DNA of 64,000 bases from assembly GCA_050952225.1 (NCBI GenBank), contig JBMNKL010000003.1, forward strand, positions 744,001 through 808,000, read 5' to 3'. The stretch's first letter is position 1. The number at the start of each line of letters is the position of its first letter. Of the stretch, positions 60,871-64,000 are shown one piece after another. This DNA is from JBMNKL01 sp050952225 (lineage in GTDB: Bacteria > Bacillota > Clostridia > Acetivibrionales > DTU013). The position numbers and the translations under genes were made by a program. The notes under the pieces are model-generated. The model did not search any database and was not told where the DNA came from. It worked only from the letters and a program-made list of their open reading frames with translations.

Positions 60871-63856
60871 TCGGAGTACTCCCTGGTATCTTAAGATAGT
60901 AATATTTTATCATGCTGCTATCCTGCTCTCTTGATTTTTTCTCCAAAAAAATTTCCAGGCAACCTGGATAAAGCTTTTGTGTCCAAACCCGGATTATTGC
61001 CTCCGGTAACGCTTTATCATTAATCGCGGATAAATGGCCGCTTTTCATTATTTGACCGATTTCATCGCTGCTCAGTGCCCGGTCATAAATCCGGACTTCA
61101 TCCATCAATCCCTCGAAGCTGTCCCTCCAGGGATTTCGTCCGATTATTATGGCCCGGCTGGAATCCCTTTTTATCCTGCCTTTACATTCAATGCGTGAAC
61201 ATTCTTTCCCGTCGATATATATCACTATATATGCCCCATCATAGGTGACGGCATAATGATGCCAGCCGGTATCGTTAACAGCCCCTTTGACGCTGAAATT
61301 CTTCTGCCCGGCATCATCAGTGTATATGTAACCGCTTATCCCGTTCTCCGTTAATTTGACCGTATACACCGTGTGCTTATGAATAACTGTTTCTGCCTCT
61401 CCTTTAGTGTTTTTCTTTGCATAAAAAGCTACTGTGATTTCATCCATCCCATCCAGGTAATTGTTGTGGGCAACGGTTACCGCCCTGCTTTTGCTGTTAT
61501 TGAACCGTATTGCCTTCCCTAATATTGATTTCTCCAGGATAGCGCTGTCGCCGCCGGTCACCGTCATATCCTTGCCTGACATATCCGTGACATTCCCCTC
61601 AAACGGGAGATACAAATACAGGTTTGGATACCTTGACGGGAGTATGTCGAATTTCCGGCTGGCAGTATGCTTTTCCCCCGTGTTGTCCGTGACGGTCAGT
61701 TTCACGGTATGCTTTCCTTCCTTAAATATATGATTTACACGAGCCCTCGAGCCGGTGCTTCCATCGCCGAAATCCCATTCATACGAAACAATGTTCCTGC
61801 CTTCGGGAGCATATGAACTTGTGCCGTCAAAAGCAACCTTGAACGGCTCATACCCGGAGTTCTTGTTTACAATATTAGAAAATTGGATATATGCGACCGG
61901 CCGGTCGCTGCCCTGGTACTCATAAGGCCCGATATCGCATCCCTCTCCGGAAGGTCTCTTATTTCCGGCAAAATCATGTCCAATACCAAAATCAGTTCCG
62001 CGGTCAACGGCCGGACTGTTGGGATGCAGCGAAAAATCATTATTATCGGCATCTGTAAACAGCGGGTCCGCATTAACAATATCATTCGGAAAATCCTGCT
62101 GTTTATATTTCTGATTGTTATCCGTATCGAAAAGGAGATTATTGGAGGCATGCTTGCTTTCAATGCCGAAATAACAGTTTCTTGCGTTATAGAAAATATT
62201 GTTCCGGACTTCGCCCGTGGCAGGCTGGCTGTCTGTCCCGCTGAACCCGACGCCGTGCGTATTCATATTGATGAAAAGGTTGTTGCAGACTTTGACATCC
62301 TTCAGTTGCGAAATGCATAATCCCCATGCAGCCGCATCCTTAAACACATTGTTACGGAAGGTTATATCATAAGAGTGGTAATAATGGCTGCCCGAACCCA
62401 TAAAACCCTGGTGATAGAAATCTTCTGTGAAGTTTCCCTCAATGATGATGTGACGGGCATACTCGCCATTATTGTCAAAGGTTTGAAAGCCATCCACATG
62501 GGCCTTTCCAATCTCTTCTTTCCTCGTCCCGTGCATGTAGTTTCCGCGGATGACATGGCCTTCGCCGAAAAACCGGAAATAGTCCGCATCGCCTTGCTTG
62601 AAAATCAGCCGTTCTATTTCATTGTTTTCAACAAGCATGTTCCTGCCTGAAACAATAATTCCGAAGCAACATTTATAAATATAGTTGCCGGCGACCCTGC
62701 CGTTTATCCCTGCCGCCCTGACGCCTGCGCCCGCATCATGGATGTAATTGTTAATAACCTCTACACCGGTGCTGCCGTTCACATCGACAGGCTGGCCGTT
62801 TATTTCAAACCCGTCCAGTACCACATAATCGCCGTATTTCAGATTAATGCCGTTCAATATGGCCTTATGCCTGTTGCGCGACTTTATGACAAGCTTGTTT
62901 TCTTTTTCACCATATATACGGCTTTGCACAAATTTTACCTGTCCCTCATATAGCCCGTCTTCTACAGTAATTTCATCACCGGGAAATGAACTCTCAACCG
63001 CCTTGCTGATAGTTTTGAACGGCTGTTTTTCCGTACCGTCATAACTGTCGTCTCCCTTTTCGCTTACATACAGTTTGGCAGGCTCCCTCGGCAATGATGC
63101 CTGAAGCTTGCCTTTAGTAACAAGGATATTATCAAAATTAACCCAGAAACGGCTTGTTGATTCATCAACCCTGGCCAGCTTGATCCTGCCGCCGGTAAAG
63201 CGCTTGACAGCGACAGGATTTCGATCTGTGTATGTAAATTCGTAATCTTTTCTGTTATCATACCCGTCACGATCGACTGAAATAGTAATTGAACCGCCGT
63301 CATTGCAGAAATAGATCTTGTAGTGATTTACCGAGGGACTAAGCCTGGGAGAGCTTATCAGCCTTCTCACACTATCGGTCCCCAGTTCTTCTTCAACGCC
63401 GTCCAGGCAACGATATACCTGTCCCGTGGCAGGACTGAAAGAATAGTAATTACTTTCATCCCTGTACGCAACCATTGCCCTGGCGGCGGTATTATACCAA
63501 TTTATAATGGTGAAGGAAACCGTATACTCAGGCTGGTTTATCACCTGGTTGGAAAGAATGTACGCACCTGCATTCATTCTTATGATTTTGCCATCGTAGC
63601 CTTTAACTGTTCCCGTTTCCAGTGTGCCCTTTGCCTTCCAGGTCATGCCGTTTTCCAATCCGGGGCTGGATGCGGCCAGGTCTCCGTCTTCAAAATCTTC
63701 CTGGAATAATATGCTGGCACGAACCAAGCCATCAGCCTGGTCCTTTTGCACGGCATACGAGGGGCATGGCAGGCTTGTTGCAGAGAATATCAATAAAAAT
63801 AATGAGAATGCGATATGCCTCTTTACCCTTCTTTCTTTAATCAATGCAGTACCCAT
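60857..63856 (-). CDS. Secreted multidomain protein: right-handed beta-helix, PKD, LamG
   Basis: About 999 residues with a signal peptide (HIAFSLFLLIFSATSLPCPSYA). In order: a LamG/DUF1080-like sandwich (about 45-255), a pectate-lyase-type right-handed beta-helix (about 260-640, with PFKTISKAVESSFPGDEI and repeated NN-turns), a PKD domain (YEWDFGDGSTGSRARVNHIF) and a concanavalin-like LamG domain (TGWHHYAVTYDGAYIVIYID, MDEVRIYDRALSSDEI). It is probably a polysaccharide lyase or carbohydrate-binding surface protein; the catalytic residues are not evident. The last 60 residues are atypical. Start ATG 63856 after GGAGG. Confidence 0.85.
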   Translation of the reverse strand: MGTALIKERRVKRHIAFSLFLLIFSATSLPCPSYAVQKDQADGLVRASILFQEDFEDGDLAASSPGLENGMTWKAKGTLETGTVKGYDGKIIRMNAGAYILSNQVINQPEYTVSFTIINWYNTAARAMVAYRDESNYYSFSPATGQVYRCLDGVEEELGTDSVRRLISSPRLSPSVNHYKIYFCNDGGSITISVDRDGYDNRKDYEFTYTDRNPVAVKRFTGGRIKLARVDESTSRFWVNFDNILVTKGKLQASLPREPAKLYVSEKGDDSYDGTEKQPFKTISKAVESSFPGDEITVEDGLYEGQVKFVQSRIYGEKENKLVIKSRNRHKAILNGINLKYGDYVVLDGFEINGQPVDVNGSTGVEVINNYIHDAGAGVRAAGINGRVAGNYIYKCCFGIIVSGRNMLVENNEIERLIFKQGDADYFRFFGEGHVIRGNYMHGTRKEEIGKAHVDGFQTFDNNGEYARHIIIEGNFTEDFYHQGFMGSGSHYYHSYDITFRNNVFKDAAAWGLCISQLKDVKVCNNLFINMNTHGVGFSGTDSQPATGEVRNNIFYNARNCYFGIESKHASNNLLFDTDNNQKYKQQDFPNDIVNADPLFTDADNNDFSLHPNSPAVDRGTDFGIGHDFAGNKRPSGEGCDIGPYEYQGSDRPVAYIQFSNIVNKNSGYEPFKVAFDGTSSYAPEGRNIVSYEWDFGDGSTGSRARVNHIFKEGKHTVKLTVTDNTGEKHTASRKFDILPSRYPNLYLYLPFEGNVTDMSGKDMTVTGGDSAILEKSILGKAIRFNNSKSRAVTVAHNNYLDGMDEITVAFYAKKNTKGEAETVIHKHTVYTVKLTENGISGYIYTDDAGQKNFSVKGAVNDTGWHHYAVTYDGAYIVIYIDGKECSRIECKGRIKRDSSRAIIIGRNPWRDSFEGLMDEVRIYDRALSSDEIGQIMKSGHLSAINDKALPEAIIRVWTQKLYPGCLEIFLEKKSREQDSSMIKYYYLKIPGSTPNELL

Positions 63857-64000
63857 TACATTCTCTTCCTCCATAAAATGTAATTTCCCATAGTATATCA
63901 AATGAAAATATGGAATGTATATATGTTATCAAAATGTAATTAAACCATAATAAACCAGTAAGAATGCGCCTAAATCTTATAACAAGGCACATGTACAGAT

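Noticed and set aside
1..64000. tRNA, rRNA and CRISPR array
   Set aside because: No cloverleaf-like stretch ending in a T-arm motif, no rRNA signature and no regularly spaced repeats were seen on reading; a dedicated scan was not possible.

Overview
The window reads as a chromosomal segment of an anaerobic, endospore-forming Clostridia member (Bacillota). The evidence is spoIVA and a GPR spore protease, strong AGGAGG ribosome sites, frequent TTG/GTG starts, GluRS plus GlnRS, rubrerythrin/rubredoxin oxygen defence, a sodium-pump decarboxylase subunit, a corrinoid activator and a flavin-based extracellular electron transfer (EET) locus. I see no rRNA, tRNA or CRISPR array. Base composition is moderate and fairly even by eye.

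Layout. 0-6.4 kb: J-domain start, DUF5685, pgsA, thioesterase, TRAP (mtrB) and dnaE. 6.4-15.9 kb: HD-GYP phosphodiesterase, a cysteine-rich unknown, an oadB/oadG-like pair, spoIVA, a lipid kinase, a large serine recombinase with a small partner ORF, and a sigma-54 gene lacking the RpoN box. 16-28.6 kb: housekeeping and envelope genes (CPBP protease, 5-FCL, DUF2085, ASKHA/DUF4445 corrinoid activator, cobT, gltX, glnS, ligA, M50 protease). 28.6-35.4 kb: aldo/keto reductase, a long palindromic repeat, then a stretch where gpr, a Nif3-like gene, a DUF3795 gene, a WYL regulator and the tail of a DUF438 gene all carry single-base frameshifts around an intact rpsT.

35.6-44.3 kb: a catabolic locus of unknown substrate (IclR, RpiB-like isomerase, TPP enzyme, ribose-type ABC transporter, Gfo/Idh dehydrogenase). 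A 17-bp inverted repeat occurs twice, once over the -35 box of the iclR promoter. 44.6-46.8 kb: an opine-dehydrogenase-like gene paired with a sugar-transfer-type ATP-grasp gene, a possible small-molecule pathway.

47.2-54.7 kb: the EET locus, transcribed leftward as ndh2, dmkB, dmkA, eetA, eetB, pplA, fmnB. Ndh2 would pass NADH electrons to a demethylmenaquinone made by DmkA/DmkB, and EetA/EetB and the flavinylated lipoprotein PplA (FMN attached by FmnB) would carry them outward. ndh2 and dmkB are broken by many indels here, by base-calling error or real decay. 55-64 kb: GNAT, rmuC, an oxidative-stress operon (perR remnant, double-rubredoxin protein, ferredoxin-rubrerythrin fusion with an internal start), an AraC/GyrI-like regulator and a large secreted beta-helix/PKD/LamG protein. 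Most genes lie on the minus strand.
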